A stretch of DNA of 64,000 nucleotides from Marinobacter nauticus. GTDB taxonomy: Bacteria > Pseudomonadota > Gammaproteobacteria > Enterobacterales > Shewanellaceae. Of the stretch, positions 63,917-64,000 are shown piece by piece. A program made the translations under genes and the position numbers. The notes below the pieces were generated by a model. That model was not told the DNA's origin, searched no databases, and worked only from the letters and a program-made list of their open reading frames with translations. The DNA lies in the NCBI RefSeq assembly GCF_019801015.1, contig NZ_JAHVJZ010000005.1, positions 372,001-436,000 on the forward strand, given 5' to 3'. Numbering within the stretch: position 1 is the stretch's first letter; each line of letters opens with the position of its first letter.

Positions 63917-64000
63917 TTTACTTGCGTTCCAATCCGGTGAGCCGCTCACACTCACCACCCAACGCACATTGCTCACACATTCACAGGCCAGCGCTCACAC

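Overview
The window is a contiguous, GC-rich gammaproteobacterial chromosome segment, almost entirely protein coding. Gene content and order fit a marine Alteromonadales-type genome near Shewanella/Ferrimonas. Indicators are a lptM-lysA-dapF-DUF484-xerC-yigB-uvrD cluster beside divergent cyaY, a hemCDXY operon divergent from a class I adenylate cyclase, a leuABCD operon with leader peptide, moaABCDE in one operon, and several small DUF families typical of that group. The genus is an inference from gene order; no rRNA or tRNA gene was seen to confirm it.

Layout: 0.2-4.4 kb holds zapB, a ytfK homologue and a tightly overlapping selO / small DUF / srkA / dsbA set of stress and thiol-redox proteins. 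4.4-8.2 kb has a DsrE-like protein, a YgbA-like Cys-rich protein coupled to a membrane protein, and a secreted S9 peptidase. 8.4-12.7 kb has the argO/argP exporter-regulator pair, two paralogous small outer-membrane barrels and fadL. 12.9-17.8 kb is leuABCD behind an attenuator with a Leu-rich leader peptide. 17.9-23.1 kb has a TPR/degenerate-GGDEF membrane protein, recQ, yigI and rarD. 23.1-29.8 kb is hemCDXY against cyaA.

29.8-40.4 kb has two proteins of unknown function, cyaY, the lptM-to-uvrD cluster (interrupted by a DUF2956-like gene and a membrane diguanylate cyclase) and a small DUF1496-like protein. 40.7-48.7 kb carries a TonB-dependent receptor, a HemN-like radical SAM protein, a PfkB-type kinase, a second membrane diguanylate cyclase and the ETF:ubiquinone oxidoreductase. 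49-51.8 kb is moaABCDE behind a probable molybdenum-cofactor riboswitch; moeA-moeB lie at 59.9-61.9 kb, so most of the molybdopterin pathway is in the window.

51.8-58.5 kb is the most accessory-looking region: a cadherin-like-repeat lipoprotein divergent from a DUF5666-like lipoprotein, then a second secreted protein that copies the last module of the first, a PepSY-like protein, and a tightly coupled response regulator and histidine kinase. I propose this as an envelope-sensing cassette. 58.5-64 kb has an RluA-type synthase, a Pmp3-like peptide, a ~450 bp non-coding element bounded by two near-identical palindromes (possible IS200/IS605-type remnant), moeBA, and a yhhQ-HD-GNAT operon with a probable preQ1-I riboswitch. 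A good Fur box sits at the right edge.
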